Shown here: positions 47,807-56,650 of the stretch, one piece after another | Layout: the number at the start of each line of letters is the position of its first letter | Numbering within the stretch: the stretch's first letter is position 1 | Assembly (NCBI RefSeq): GCF_902459745.1 | Contig: NZ_CABPSJ010000006.1 | Span: 62,001-126,000, forward strand | Direction: 5' to 3' | Origin: Pandoraea communis | GTDB taxonomy: Bacteria > Pseudomonadota > Gammaproteobacteria > Burkholderiales > Burkholderiaceae | Length of the DNA: 64,000 nucleotides | The notes under the pieces: generated by a model | What the model was told of the DNA's origin: nothing | What the model saw: only the letters and a program-made list of their open reading frames with translations | Databases searched by the model: none | Translations under genes and position numbers: made by a program

Positions 47807-48646
47807 GTGTGCCAAAATGCGAACACCCCTCCCGGTTTTCGACAGCATTCATGCCTGCCCTTGTCGCCTACATCCCTTAGCTCACCCGATCCGGCCTTCG
47901 CACGTCACGCACTTTCGATCACTGGGCGCTTGCCGTCCCAGTCCCTTGGCGCTCGCCTGCCGCGCAGCATCTGGGGGGTTGCCATTGCGGTACTCGCGCT
48001 GCATTGGCTGGTATGGATCGCCACTCCCGTACCGCTCGCCGGCCTCGGCGACAAATCACCCGAGCGCACGGCCATGCAGGTCACCATCATCACGCCGCCG
48101 GCCCCAAGGCGTTCGGCGCTTCAGCCCCCCTTCCCCACCGAATCGCCACGTGAGAGCAGGACAACACCCACAGCGCGTATTCCAGCGCCAGCGCCGGAGC
48201 CACGGCTAACGTCGCCGTCGGCAAAGCCCGCCGAGCCGCGGGTATCGCCTCCAGCGGCATTGAGTGCCCCAACCCTAACCCCAGCCCTTGACTGGCGCGC
48301 GGACGTTGCGCGGGAAGCTGGCACACAAGCGGCATCGAAAGCCTCGTCACCGGTCGCAAGTGCCGAACGCGCGATCACCGAGCAGTCGCAACGCGCCGCG
48401 CCACACGATACGCCCCCGGCGCAGGGCAGCGTGGCACAACGCGCCTTCGAGCGCGAATTCGGGCCAGGTCAGTCGGCGGTGAGTGGCCCCAAGGCCACGC
48501 GCGAGGGCGGCAATCCGGTAGGTACCCGGGAATGTATCGAGATGAATGGGAAGAAGACGTGCTCGCGCCAGCGCAATCTGGCAAACGACATCGACCCCTT
48601 CATGAAGCGCGAGCGCCTGTTCGCGCCCGAGATCGGCTCGCGCTGA
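47807..48646 (+). CDS. Proline-rich single-pass membrane protein
   Basis: This frame encodes up to 279 residues. One membrane helix (about 52-80: IWGVAIAVLALHWLVWIATP) is followed by a long Pro/Ala/Thr-rich linker and a conserved-looking C-terminal segment with two Cys residues (GTRECIEMNGKKTCSRQRNL) that could form a disulfide. The layout is TonB-like in shape (TM plus Pro-rich linker), but no TonB box or domain is visible. The start is uncertain: a GTG at 47807 opens the frame and a TTG near 47928 is closer to the helix. Confidence 0.6.
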   Translation: MCQNANTPPGFRQHSCLPLSPTSLSSPDPAFARHALSITGRLPSQSLGARLPRSIWGVAIAVLALHWLVWIATPVPLAGLGDKSPERTAMQVTIITPPAPRRSALQPPFPTESPRESRTTPTARIPAPAPEPRLTSPSAKPAEPRVSPPAALSAPTLTPALDWRADVAREAGTQAASKASSPVASAERAITEQSQRAAPHDTPPAQGSVAQRAFEREFGPGQSAVSGPKATREGGNPVGTRECIEMNGKKTCSRQRNLANDIDPFMKRERLFAPEIGSR

Positions 48647-48746
48647 TTGTCGGACATCTATTTCACGGCGCCGGCCGCACGATGCCGGCTGGCGCCGTTG
48701 CAGCGCCGCCGCTTCGCCCGCTCGCAGGCGGGCCATGCTCAGAAAC

Positions 48747-50234
48747 TCAGAAGTCTTCGGCGTCGACGTCGTAGTTCGACGGCTCCCAACGAATCGCCAG
48801 CAGCGCCAGCAAGCCGATGGCCGGCGCGGCAGCGATCACCCAGAACACCTTCGTCGCGAGCGCGGCTGCCAGCACCGGGAACAGAAACAGCGAGACGGTC
48901 GAGCTGGCACGCATGAGCGTCTGGTTAAATCCGACGCCAACGCCACGCAGCGACGTCGGGTAGCTCAGCGACGCGAAGGTCATCGAATGCGCCCCCGGGC
49001 CGAAGCCCTGGCCCAGCAGGAACAGCGCGAGAAAACCCAGCGCCCAGGCGACTTGCGCGGCGCCGTCGGGCTTGCCGACGAGTGCAAGGCCGACAAGCGC
49101 AGTCAACTGGCATGCGTAACCGAGTACCGTCAGCTTCCACGCACCGACCTTCGGTACCAGACGCACGCCGAGCAAACCGCCCGTGAACGCGAACAGCAGG
49201 TTCAGCGCGAGCGACATCAGAATCGTGGTGAGCATCGACTGCGCGAGAAAGCTCGCGATGATCACCGGCAACCCGAACGCCACCGCGTTATAGGCAAACG
49301 ACGACGCCACTGCGATGATGGTCGCGAGCGTCGTGCGACGCAGGTACACACCTTTGAGCAGCGCGCCGTAGTTGCTCCATGCGGCGGGACGCTTCGGCGC
49401 CACGCGCTCGGCGTCGGCCGCCACGACGGCATCGATACCGTAGGAACGCTTCAGAATCTTCGCGGCGGCTTCGAGATCGCCCTGATTGGCGGCCCACACC
49501 GGCGATTCGCTCATGTAGCGGCTACGCACGGCGATGATCGCCAGCGCGGGGATGGCGCCGAAACCGAGGATGATTCGCCACAACAGCGCACTATGCGACG
49601 ACGGCAGCACCGAATAGCACAGCAGCACGAGCAGATACGACGCGCAGATCGCCGCGTACCAGGTTGGGCACCACATCGCGACCCGCGCGGCCTTGTTGCC
49701 TCGCCCCTTGAGTTTCGAGAATTCGGCGAGGAATGCCATCGCCACCGGCAAGTCGATGCCAACCCCCAGCCCCATCACGAAGCGCGCGCCGGCGAGCACA
49801 TACTCGTTCGGTGCGAACGCACAGGCGATGGCAGCGATCACGAAGCACAGCATATCGGCCATGAATACGCGATAGCGGCCGATGCGGTCGGTGAAGTAGC
49901 CGCCGAGGAAGGCCCCCACGATGGCGCCGAACGTGATGGCCGACGCCACCATGCCCGTGCCTGCCGGCGTGAGATGAAATTCGCGGGCCACGTCTTTCAG
50001 ACCGAAGGCGAGCGCCCCAAGGTCGTACGCGTCGAGGAACACACCGCCGAGCGCAATGGCCACGATCCAACGCGCATTGGACACACGGGCGCCGCCCTCG
50101 TTGACGAGTTGTGCGACATCGGCAGCCGAGCGGATCACGGCAGGACCGGCGGCACCTTGGGCATGAGAAGCGGACGAAGCCGCAGGACTCGCGTATGCAG
50201 GCGCGGCGGAGGACAAGGAGACGTCAACGGACAT
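48747..50234 (-). CDS. MFS permease, metabolite or aromatic acid:H+ symporter type
   Basis: This 495-residue transporter has 12 predicted helices, starting with IALGGVFLDAYDLGALAFGL, the D-x-Y-D pattern of metabolite:H+ and aromatic acid:H+ symporters. Motif A is GGYFTDRIGRYRVF and the second-half repeat is GRGNKAARVAMW. A central cytoplasmic loop sits at about 245-285. It probably imports a sugar acid, aromatic acid or other metabolite. The ATG at 50234 is preferred over one four codons earlier. It is a single gene transcribed toward the Pro-rich protein. Confidence 0.88.
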   Translation of the reverse strand: MSVDVSLSSAAPAYASPAASSASHAQGAAGPAVIRSAADVAQLVNEGGARVSNARWIVAIALGGVFLDAYDLGALAFGLKDVAREFHLTPAGTGMVASAITFGAIVGAFLGGYFTDRIGRYRVFMADMLCFVIAAIACAFAPNEYVLAGARFVMGLGVGIDLPVAMAFLAEFSKLKGRGNKAARVAMWCPTWYAAICASYLLVLLCYSVLPSSHSALLWRIILGFGAIPALAIIAVRSRYMSESPVWAANQGDLEAAAKILKRSYGIDAVVAADAERVAPKRPAAWSNYGALLKGVYLRRTTLATIIAVASSFAYNAVAFGLPVIIASFLAQSMLTTILMSLALNLLFAFTGGLLGVRLVPKVGAWKLTVLGYACQLTALVGLALVGKPDGAAQVAWALGFLALFLLGQGFGPGAHSMTFASLSYPTSLRGVGVGFNQTLMRASSTVSLFLFPVLAAALATKVFWVIAAAPAIGLLALLAIRWEPSNYDVDAEDF

Positions 50235-50246
50235 GATGCGGAACAA

Positions 50247-50689
50247 GGAAGAAAACGATGGCCGGCCAATCCAGCGCCAAAGCCCGCGATGTTACCGCTT
50301 GGTACCGAGGCATCCAAGTGCTTTGTGGTTATATGCTTAGACGATTCCCGCGCCGCACGGCATGTTTTCTCAGAAAAATCGCATAACACTCGAATTTCCC
50401 TCAAAAAAGCAGCGGATTTCCCCAATGCGTTACGCGCTCACAGGGCATACCTCCATATCTCACCTGATGGGAATATCATCGAAAAGCGCATCGAATCGGG
50501 TGGGGCCTCCGCCAACCGGCGTCATAGTGGCACCTCCGCCATTACAAACGCTTACCTTTTCTTACAGCACAAAGGTCTGCGGAACCCTACATTCCGCGTC
50601 GTGGTCGCAATGGATGCGATACATTGTGCGCAACGTCCCCCGAATAAGGCGACGACGCATTTACCTCACGCTCACGAGGACGAACCAAA
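50247..50689. other. Intergenic region without recognised gene
   Basis: About 443 bases lie between the divergent permease and lipoprotein genes. It holds both promoters. A long open plus-strand frame crosses it into the lipoprotein gene but is a shadow. No RNA gene or repeat was recognised. Confidence 0.6.
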
Positions 50690-51205
50690 ATGAACATCAA
50701 AGCACTTACGGGAATCAGCGCGGCACTGGCCGCCGCCATGTTGGCCGGCTGCGTTGCACCGGGCCCGCAATACGGGTACCAGCAGCCGGGCTACCAGCAG
50801 GGCTATCAACAACCGGGGTATCAACAGGGCTACCAGCAACCGCCGCAACAACAGCAGCAGATTCCGGGCGCACTGTATGGCCGTGTCGAATCGATTGAAC
50901 AAATGAACGGCGCCAACAACAGCCCGAACATTCTCGGGACAGTGCTCGGCGGCGCCGCCGGCGGTCTTCTCGGCAACACGATGGGCGGCGGACGCGGACG
51001 CACCGCCACCACCATCGGCGGTGCCGTGATCGGCGCCATCGCGGGCAACCGTATCGAGAACGGCATGGGCCAACCGAACGTGCTTTACCGCATCACGGTG
51101 CGTCTGGACGACGGCCGCGTGGCAACCGTGACGCAAGCGCCGCCGCTGCGCGTCCAGCAGGGCCAGCGTGCTGCGGTCGCGAACGATACGGTGTATCCGT
51201 ACTAA
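50690..51205 (+). CDS. Outer-membrane lipoprotein with glycine zipper (SlyB/PcP-like)
   Basis: This 171-residue lipoprotein has a signal peptide with lipobox MLAGC (Cys20). The next 40 residues are a tandem PGYQQGYQQ repeat. A glycine-zipper 2TM region (about 84-125: LGTVLGGAAGGLLGNTMGGG, then GGAVIGAIAGN) and a C-terminal beta-type domain (LYRITVRLDDGRVATVTQ) follow, as in SlyB/Pal-cross-reacting proteins that maintain outer-membrane integrity. The Gln/Tyr repeat is expandable and may vary between strains. A strong terminator follows. Confidence 0.92.
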   Translation: MNIKALTGISAALAAAMLAGCVAPGPQYGYQQPGYQQGYQQPGYQQGYQQPPQQQQQIPGALYGRVESIEQMNGANNSPNILGTVLGGAAGGLLGNTMGGGRGRTATTIGGAVIGAIAGNRIENGMGQPNVLYRITVRLDDGRVATVTQAPPLRVQQGQRAAVANDTVYPY

Positions 51206-51228
51206 TCGGGACCTGCACCAAAACGAAC

Positions 51229-51262
51229 GCCCGCCGGGTTGTCCCCCGGCGGGCTTTTTTTT
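51229..51262 (+). terminator. Rho-independent terminator
   Basis: GCCCGCCGGG pairs with CCCGGCGGGC around a small loop, followed by eight T residues. It ends the SlyB-like lipoprotein transcript and insulates the polysaccharide locus. Confidence 0.92.
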
Positions 51263-51445
51263 CTGGATCGATCACATTTTGACGGGGGGACGCCGGGGGG
51301 ACGAAACGCGGCAATAATGCGGCGCCTGCGCGTTCACACGCAAAGCGAATTTAGCCTGATAAGATACGCGCGACCATCGGAGGGCTCTCGCCGTTCCGGA
51401 ACTTTGTCGAGTCCCGCCAGTTACTGCTACCCTTCGAATTCCGTC

Positions 51446-52861
51446 ATGTCGACCCAGACGACCTACCACCATCGGCTTTTCATGGCGATGGTCGGCGGCT
51501 TCAGCGCCGTGCTCAACGCAGGCGCGTTCTTCACCGTCCTACACTTAAACGGACACGACCCCAATACCCCTTATGGTCTGACACTCGTCGGCGCTTTGGC
51601 CGCTGCGGCGTTCATCGTATTCGCGCGCTTCCACCTGCTGGCAAGCGCTCGCAACGTCGGGTGGATGCTCGGGCGCGGCGCCATGCGCTGGTGCCGGCTG
51701 CTGCTCACGACGATCGTCCTGCTGTTTCTGACATACGAGCGCACGGAAGACGTGCGCCTGATAGTGGCAGAGTGGGTGCTGCTTGCCTTGCCGTTGCAGA
51801 TGATCGGACTGGCCATCTTGCGCGGCATGGCGCACAGCATCAACAACGCCCCGGGCAATCAGCGGCGCGCCGCATTTTTCGGTCTTGGCCCCGAGGCGCG
51901 CAAGCTGCATATGCGCCTGCGCCGCTCCCCGATTCTCGGCATCCAGATTTCGGGCTATTACAACGACACACCGGTCACGCCGGACGATGGCGAAGTCCTG
52001 CCCCTGTACCTTGGCCGCTACGACGACGCCGCAGCACACATTCAGGCCAACGCCTACGAGATCGTCTTCATCGCCATCGGGCAACAGGACAACAAGGAGC
52101 TCACCAGCGACATCGTCAATCGCCTGTACGATTCGACGGCCGCCATCTACCTGCTGCCCGAGTTCCGCTTTCCCGGCGACCTGCCGATGACCAGCACGGA
52201 CCTCGCAGGTGTGCCCTTGCTCGCACTGCACGACATCACGGTGCAGGGCATGTTGCGCATGATCAAGCGCAGCATCGATCTTGTAGGCGCGACGCTGCTG
52301 CTGATGCTACTGAGTCCGGTGATGATCGCCATTGCCATCGCGGTGCGATTCGACTCCCCCGGCCCGGTCCTTTTCCGTCAACGCCGCTACGGCGAACGCG
52401 GCGAGCCGATCGTCGTGCGCAAATTCCGTTCGATGCGCGTTGTCCAGCCGGAAGATGCTGCCGCCGCAGCAACGGGCGGACTGCGACAGGCGCACGCGGG
52501 CGACAGCCGCATTACGCCGCTCGGCAGGCATTTACGGCGCACGTCGCTCGACGAGCTACCGCAATTATTCGATGTGCTAAGCGGTTCGATGAGCCTCGTC
52601 GGCCCCCGTCCGCACGCCGAAGAACACAACGAAATGTACCGGCGAGTGATCCCCGGCTACATGCTGCGCCACAGCGTCAAGCCGGGCATTACGGGATGGG
52701 CGCAGATCAATGGTCTGCGCGGAGAGACCGACACGCCCGACAAGATGCGGCGCCGTGTGGAGTACGACCGTTACTACATCACCCATTGGTCGCTGTGGCT
52801 CGACATCAAGATCCTGCTCAAAACGATCCCCGTGATGGTGACGGGGCACAACGCCATCTGA
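51446..52861 (+). CDS. Undecaprenyl-phosphate sugar-1-phosphate transferase (WcaJ/GumD-like)
   Basis: This 471-residue priming enzyme loads the first sugar-1-phosphate onto undecaprenyl phosphate. It has four N-terminal membrane helices (about 10-130), a Rossmann-like middle domain (150-260), and the C-terminal bacterial sugar transferase domain after a further helix (about 275-300): RRYGERGEPIVVRKFRSM, RRTSLDELPQL (catalytic Asp-Glu) and KPGITGWAQINGLRGET. The donor is probably UDP-glucose, as in GumD. The ATG at 51446 starts MSTQTTYHHRLF; the open frame upstream is not coding. It opens the exopolysaccharide locus. Confidence 0.93.
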   Translation: MSTQTTYHHRLFMAMVGGFSAVLNAGAFFTVLHLNGHDPNTPYGLTLVGALAAAAFIVFARFHLLASARNVGWMLGRGAMRWCRLLLTTIVLLFLTYERTEDVRLIVAEWVLLALPLQMIGLAILRGMAHSINNAPGNQRRAAFFGLGPEARKLHMRLRRSPILGIQISGYYNDTPVTPDDGEVLPLYLGRYDDAAAHIQANAYEIVFIAIGQQDNKELTSDIVNRLYDSTAAIYLLPEFRFPGDLPMTSTDLAGVPLLALHDITVQGMLRMIKRSIDLVGATLLLMLLSPVMIAIAIAVRFDSPGPVLFRQRRYGERGEPIVVRKFRSMRVVQPEDAAAAATGGLRQAHAGDSRITPLGRHLRRTSLDELPQLFDVLSGSMSLVGPRPHAEEHNEMYRRVIPGYMLRHSVKPGITGWAQINGLRGETDTPDKMRRRVEYDRYYITHWSLWLDIKILLKTIPVMVTGHNAI

Positions 52862-52918
52862 GCGGCATCGCTCGCCGCGCACGCGAGGCGCCCCTCATGG
52901 AGACCCCTCATCGAGACA

Positions 52919-53749
52919 TTACGCACACGGACGTCCTTCGCGGGCGAAAGCGCGCCACTGCCGCCAACAGATGCCGATGAAACGGCGGTCGTCGACGAGA
53001 TAGCGACGCCACATGCGGCCCGGGTTCTGCAGGATGCGGAAGACCCATTCGAGGCCCGTGCGCTGCATCCACCTCGGTGCCCGCTTCTGCATGCCGGCAG
53101 AAAACTCGATGGCCGCGCCAACGCACAACATCACACCGCCCGGCATGGTGCCCGCGTAAGCCATCGCCCAACGCTCCTGCTTCGGCATGCCAAGACACAC
53201 GAAGATGAGGTCGGGCGCAGCCGCACGAACGCATTGCGCGATCGCCTCTCCTTCGGGTCCCGTCGGGTCGAACGTCATGGAGGGAATCAACACGGTGAAG
53301 TCGAGACCAGGGAAACGGCGCGACAGTCCTTCGGCCAACTGCGCTTCCTGCCCTGGCCGTCCGCCCACGAAGATCGCGCGGCGTCCCGATGCCCGCGCCC
53401 TGTCGCACAACGCCGGCAGCAGATCGGCCCCGGTCACGCGTCCCGGCAACGGCATGCCGAAAAGACGGCTCGCCCAAATGATGGGCATGCCGTCGGCGAA
53501 GAGATAATCGGCTTCACGGTACTCCTGCTTGAACTCGGGCAGCTTGTCGAGCCGCACGATGTGATCGACGTTCGGTGTCACAACGATGCGCGCTCGTCCG
53601 TCGCGTTGCGCGGCGGCATGAGCGAGCACGTCGACCGCCGTATCGAACGGCACGGCAGCGATATTCAATCCGAACAGAGAAATGCTCGGCTCGAATCGAT
53701 TGCGAAGGGAAGTGTCTGGCGCTGCTTTCGGATCGGTGTCACGGGTCAT
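52919..53749 (-). CDS. WecG/TagA/CpsF-family glycosyltransferase (GT26)
   Basis: This 276-residue enzyme has the GT26 pattern: TPNVDHIVRLDK, the DGMPIIWASRL motif, RVTGADLLPALC, FVGGRPGQEAQL and FVCLGMPKQE. Family members add a sugar to a lipid-linked intermediate; GumM is one. It is predicted to act at the inner face of the membrane. The ATG at 53749 (MTRDTDPKAAPD) is preferred over 53839. It is on the opposite strand from the priming transferase but clearly part of the same locus. Confidence 0.92.
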   Translation of the reverse strand: MTRDTDPKAAPDTSLRNRFEPSISLFGLNIAAVPFDTAVDVLAHAAAQRDGRARIVVTPNVDHIVRLDKLPEFKQEYREADYLFADGMPIIWASRLFGMPLPGRVTGADLLPALCDRARASGRRAIFVGGRPGQEAQLAEGLSRRFPGLDFTVLIPSMTFDPTGPEGEAIAQCVRAAAPDLIFVCLGMPKQERWAMAYAGTMPGGVMLCVGAAIEFSAGMQKRAPRWMQRTGLEWVFRILQNPGRMWRRYLVDDRRFIGICWRQWRAFAREGRPCA

Positions 53750-53982
53750 GACTTGTCGTATTCCTGTCACCCGGCGGTGCCGGATACGTTCGATGGCAGA
53801 CACGATAGTAGCAGCGTGTCCCCCGTCCGTCAGCGACACTTTTCACCACATCGTGCGCACCTGTCGTTAAAAGTCGTCATGCCGGCATTGTGGATCGGCT
53901 ACCATCGCAGCGGCTGCTCGCACCGCCTCTTTTCACCCATTTTTTTCTTTACGGTCAGCTACGCTGCCGGTTGCCGCAGACG

Positions 53983-55707
53983 ATGATCCTCGACGCTCAC
54001 GACATTCCCTCCGGCACCTGTCTGCAAGCCGACCTGTGTATCGCAGGTGCAGGCGCCGCCGGCATTACGCTCGCCCTCGCACTCGAAGCGAGCGGGCTCG
54101 ATGTCATCCTGCTCGAGAGCGGCAGCGACGCACCCGAGCCGGCCGTCCAGCAACTCTATGCGGGCACCGTTGCCGACACCCGGCTCCATCCGCCCGCCGA
54201 CAGTTACCGGGTGCGCCGCTTCGGCGGGTCGACCACCCTGTGGGGCGGACGCTGCATGCCGCTCGATGCCATCGACTTCGAAACACGCGACTACGTGCCG
54301 CACAGTGGCTGGCCCATCGGCCTTGACGACCTGATGCCCTGGTATGGGCAAGCCAATGCGTTGTGCGAGGCCGGCGAATTCGCCTACACCGCCGAACAGG
54401 CATTTCCGCCATCGCACCCGTCGCCGCCGATGATCGGCAACTTCGACAGCGATGTGTTTTCGACGAACACACTCGAGAGATTTAGCTGTCCGACGGATTT
54501 TGGAGGACGTTACCGGAACCGTCTGGCCAAGGGACGAGTGCGCGTCGTACAGCACGCCAATCTCTGCCGCCTGCCGATGCAGGAAGGTCAAACGCGTCTC
54601 GTCGGCCCGGCCGACGTCAGAACGCTCGATGGCAACACCTTTACCGTTGCCGCACGCGCCTACGTGCTGGCCACCGGCGGCCTCGAAGTGCCCCGTTTGC
54701 TGTTGAGCAGCCCCGGTGTCAGCGGCCGCGGCCTCGGGAACGCGCACGATATCGTCGGCCGCTATTACATGAGCCACCTGGCCGGGACCATCGGCACGCT
54801 CGATCTCTCGAAGGCAACCTCGGTCTGGCATGGCTACGACGTGTCGGACGAAGGCATCTATTGCCGCCGCCGGCTGGCGCTTCGCCCGCAAGCACAGCGC
54901 AACCTTCACACGGGCAACTTCATCGCCCGCCTGCACCATCCGCGCATTCCTGACGCAGGACACGGGAACGGCATTCTCTCGGCACTGTATCTGGCGAGGC
55001 CCATCGTGCCGTACGAGTACGCGAAGCGCCTCTACGGGGATGCGCCGGGTGGCGTTGGGAACTGGCTCGCACACGCACGCAACGTCGTCACGGATGTGCC
55101 CAACACCGTGCGTTTCCTCACGCATTGGCTGTTGCACCGGACGCTGGCTGCCCGAAAATTCCCCTCTGTGATCGTGCGGCCGGCCAACCTTCGCTTCAGT
55201 CTGGATTTCCACGCCGAACAAGTCCCCAACGCCCACAGCCGCGTGACACTGGGTGACGACGTGGATGCGCTGGGCATGCGCCGCCTCCACATCGACTGGC
55301 ACTACACGGCGCAGGATGTCGCCACGGTCACCCGTGCCCTTGCCGCGCTTGCGCAGGAAGTCGAACGCACGGGCGTCGGGCACTTCTCGTACGACCCCGC
55401 CAGCGTAGAGTCCGAAATGACGCGCTACGGCGCCTATGGCGGCCACCATATCGGCACCGCGCGCATGGGCAGCGATCCTGCGAGCAGCGTGGTCAACGCC
55501 GACAGCCGCCTGCACGAGGCCGACAATGTATTCGTCGCAGGTGCGGCAGTCTTTCCGACCTCCGGTCAGGCGAACCCAACCCTGAGCATCGTGGCGCTGG
55601 CGCTGCGGCTTGCCGATCATTTGCAGGGGCACGCCAACGTGTCCACCCTGCCCCTGCCAACGGCTTCGACCGCCTCGACGGCTTCCCTTCCATCCACCTC
55701 CACCTGA
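53983..55707 (+). CDS. GMC-family FAD-dependent oxidoreductase
   Basis: This 574-residue enzyme has the N-terminal FAD dinucleotide fold (LCIAGAGAAGITLALALEAS) followed by the ESGSD ribose-binding segment. A substrate domain holds GGSTTLWGGRCMPLDAIDF, and the C-terminal GMC_oxred_C part ends HIGTARMGSDPASSVVNADS, with the family's conserved His. It probably oxidises an alcohol group of a sugar or polyol. Start at the ATG at 53983; upstream open frame is non-coding. Two genes of the EPS locus follow: an epimerase 13 bases away. Confidence 0.9.
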   Translation: MILDAHDIPSGTCLQADLCIAGAGAAGITLALALEASGLDVILLESGSDAPEPAVQQLYAGTVADTRLHPPADSYRVRRFGGSTTLWGGRCMPLDAIDFETRDYVPHSGWPIGLDDLMPWYGQANALCEAGEFAYTAEQAFPPSHPSPPMIGNFDSDVFSTNTLERFSCPTDFGGRYRNRLAKGRVRVVQHANLCRLPMQEGQTRLVGPADVRTLDGNTFTVAARAYVLATGGLEVPRLLLSSPGVSGRGLGNAHDIVGRYYMSHLAGTIGTLDLSKATSVWHGYDVSDEGIYCRRRLALRPQAQRNLHTGNFIARLHHPRIPDAGHGNGILSALYLARPIVPYEYAKRLYGDAPGGVGNWLAHARNVVTDVPNTVRFLTHWLLHRTLAARKFPSVIVRPANLRFSLDFHAEQVPNAHSRVTLGDDVDALGMRRLHIDWHYTAQDVATVTRALAALAQEVERTGVGHFSYDPASVESEMTRYGAYGGHHIGTARMGSDPASSVVNADSRLHEADNVFVAGAAVFPTSGQANPTLSIVALALRLADHLQGHANVSTLPLPTASTASTASLPSTST

Positions 55708-55720
55708 TTCCGCCCGCCAC

Positions 55721-56650
55721 ATGAAAGCCCGCATCCTCGTCACCGGCGCAACCGGCTTCATCGGCCGCCACGTCGTCAACGCCCTTGCTGCCACCGATTG
55801 GGCCGAACCGATTGCCGCGTCCCGCCGCGTCGACACCGGCCTGCGCGCCGTCGACGCGCTCAGCGCCACCTCCTTCGGCGCAGCACTCGCCGATGCCGAC
55901 GGTGTGGTGAACTGCGTCGCCGGTTCGCCGGATACCATCGTTGCCAACGCCCGCGCGCTGCGCGGCGCGCTCGACGCACACAGCACTCCGTTACCGGTGG
56001 TGTATTTCAGTTCGATGGCGGTGTATGGCACGGCCGAAGGCCGAATCGACGAGACGGCGGCACTCGCGGGGGCAAGTCCTTACGGCATGGCGAAGGTGGA
56101 AGCCGAGCAAGTGCTCGCGGGCCTGCCGGCGGTCTCGCTGTTCCGCCCGGGATGCGTCTACGGCGGCGGCAGCCCGCAGTGGTCGGCGCGCATCGCGCAA
56201 CTTCTGCGCGCGGGCCGCCTCGGCGATCTCGGTGCGGCGGGCGACGCGCACAGCAATCTGGTGCACGTCGACGATGTCGTTGCCGCCGCGCTCAGCGCGT
56301 TGCGCCAACCCGAGGCCGGTGGCCGCGCATATAACCTCGCCATGGCGAACGCGCCACGCTGGAACGAGTATTTCATCGCCTACGCGAAGGCGCTGGGCGC
56401 GACGCCCGTCAAACGCATCGGTGGACGTCGTCTGAAGATCGAGACGAAACTGCTCGCGCCCGCGCTCAAGATTGCCGAGATCGCAGGCCGCAAGATCGGC
56501 CTGAGGGCATTGCCGCCGGCACTGCCGCCGTCGCTCGCTCGCCTCTGGCAGCAAGACATTTGCCTCGATGCCAGTCTGGCAGAAAAGACCTTCGGTTTGA
56601 CGTGGACGCCGTGGCGCGAGGCCCTTCAGGCAGAAGCGGTACGGTCCTGA
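55721..56650 (+). CDS. NAD-dependent sugar epimerase/dehydratase
   Basis: This 309-residue extended SDR has the NAD loop TGATGFIGRHVVNALA, a catalytic site with Ser (FSSMAVYG) and the YGMAKVEAE motif (Tyr-x-x-x-Lys), and a long C-terminal substrate domain. It acts on a nucleotide sugar or lipid-linked sugar. Thirteen bases separate it from the GMC oxidoreductase, suggesting that the two together rearrange or oxidise a sugar for the polymer. Start at the ATG at 55721. Confidence 0.9.
   Translation: MKARILVTGATGFIGRHVVNALAATDWAEPIAASRRVDTGLRAVDALSATSFGAALADADGVVNCVAGSPDTIVANARALRGALDAHSTPLPVVYFSSMAVYGTAEGRIDETAALAGASPYGMAKVEAEQVLAGLPAVSLFRPGCVYGGGSPQWSARIAQLLRAGRLGDLGAAGDAHSNLVHVDDVVAAALSALRQPEAGGRAYNLAMANAPRWNEYFIAYAKALGATPVKRIGGRRLKIETKLLAPALKIAEIAGRKIGLRALPPALPPSLARLWQQDICLDASLAEKTFGLTWTPWREALQAEAVRS

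Noticed and set aside
48735-50693. A 652-codon plus-strand frame opposite the MFS permease
   Set aside because: Hydrophilic shadow of a membrane protein gene; the minus frame has 12 clear helices and MFS motifs.
53959-56031. A 690-codon minus-strand frame opposite the GMC oxidoreductase gene
   Set aside because: It mirrors the GMC coding sequence, has no family signature and is Arg/Val/His-rich as antisense frames in GC-rich DNA usually are.
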